Source: Bacillota bacterium
GTDB taxonomy: Bacteria > Bacillota > Dethiobacteria > Dethiobacterales > Dethiobacteraceae
Length of the DNA: 6,004 nt
Direction: 5' to 3'
NCBI GenBank assembly: GCA_018725345.1
Contig: QLUI01000121.1
Span: forward strand, 1-6,004
A program made the position numbers and the translations under genes. The notes under the pieces were generated by a model, which did not search any database, had not been told where the DNA came from, and worked only from the letters and a program-made list of their open reading frames with translations. Below are positions 5,950 through 6,004 of the stretch, in pieces. How positions within the stretch are numbered: the first letter of the stretch is position 1; the number at the start of each line of letters is the position of its first letter.

Positions 5950-5975
5950 CCTTAACACGCCTTCTTTTTCAGTTT
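5950..5975. repeat. 26-bp direct repeat, copy 2
   Basis: Second identical copy. On the minus strand it is followed after three or four bases by another TTGACA box (5941-5946), as copy 1 is. The pair therefore looks like a duplicated promoter block. More copies may lie beyond the right edge. Confidence 0.8.
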
Positions 5976-6004
5976 GATCATCCCGCAGCGGCGGGCCTTA
6001 TGCC

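Larger units (their letters stand above)
5626..6004. other. Non-coding region upstream of the lipoprotein gene
   Basis: It holds the lipoprotein leader (5626-5828), its promoter, the two 26-bp repeats, a 10-bp palindrome ATGACGTCAT (5902-5911) between them, and near the edge a small hairpin CCCGC-AGCG-GCGGG (5982-5995) with no T tail. I see no credible gene in this stretch. Whatever lies to the right is outside the window. Confidence 0.65.

Noticed and set aside
5872..5975. Start of a CRISPR array (two identical 26-bp repeats)
   Set aside because: Only two copies are seen, the gap between them is 52 bp with promoter-like content, and the repeats have no internal dyad. A duplicated promoter block explains them better.

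Overview
The window carries two protein-coding genes, both on the minus strand, and two promoter-bearing, repeat-rich non-coding stretches. Reading direction is right to left. The sequence looks like that of an uncultured bacterium with a moderately GC-rich genome: it has strong AGGAGG ribosome binding sites, sigma70-type promoters (TTGACA / TATACT), a Sec signal peptide, a lipobox, and dispersed GC-rich hairpin repeats. Chloroflexota (Dehalococcoidia-like) is my best guess from general style, but nothing in the window proves it.

Positions 1-4632 (minus) are one uninterrupted reading frame of 1544 codons that runs off the left edge. I translated it codon by codon and found no in-frame stop. 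It encodes a secreted subtilisin-family (S8) serine protease. The order is: signal peptide, I9-type inhibitor propeptide, Pro-rich linker, six tandem 87/88-residue carboxypeptidase-regulatory-like beta-sandwich repeats, the S8 catalytic domain with Asp769/His802/Asn898/Ser974, a beta-sandwich domain, a PPC-like domain, a further beta-rich region, a seventh carboxypeptidase-regulatory-like domain, and a bacterial Ig-like domain cut by the window edge. The unusual point is the placement of the six-repeat block between propeptide and catalytic domain, which are normally adjacent.

Positions 4633-5082 lie between the genes. They hold the protease leader (about 190 nt), a near-consensus promoter at 4827-4855, copy 1 of a 49-bp hairpin repeat, and a 7-bp-period short tandem repeat.

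Positions 5083-5625 (minus) encode a 180-residue lipoprotein with a BsuPI-like domain. That family is named after an inhibitor of Bacillus intracellular subtilisin, so its position just upstream of a subtilase is suggestive. Each gene has its own promoter, so they are neighbours on one strand rather than clearly one operon.

Positions 5626-6004 hold the lipoprotein leader with copy 2 of the 49-bp repeat and a second GC hairpin, a good promoter at 5835-5864, and a duplicated 26-bp sequence lying just upstream of two TTGACA boxes. No gene is supported there.

Working model (inference): an exported, multidomain, probably surface-associated protease is made beside a membrane-anchored lipoprotein that may modulate or dock it.
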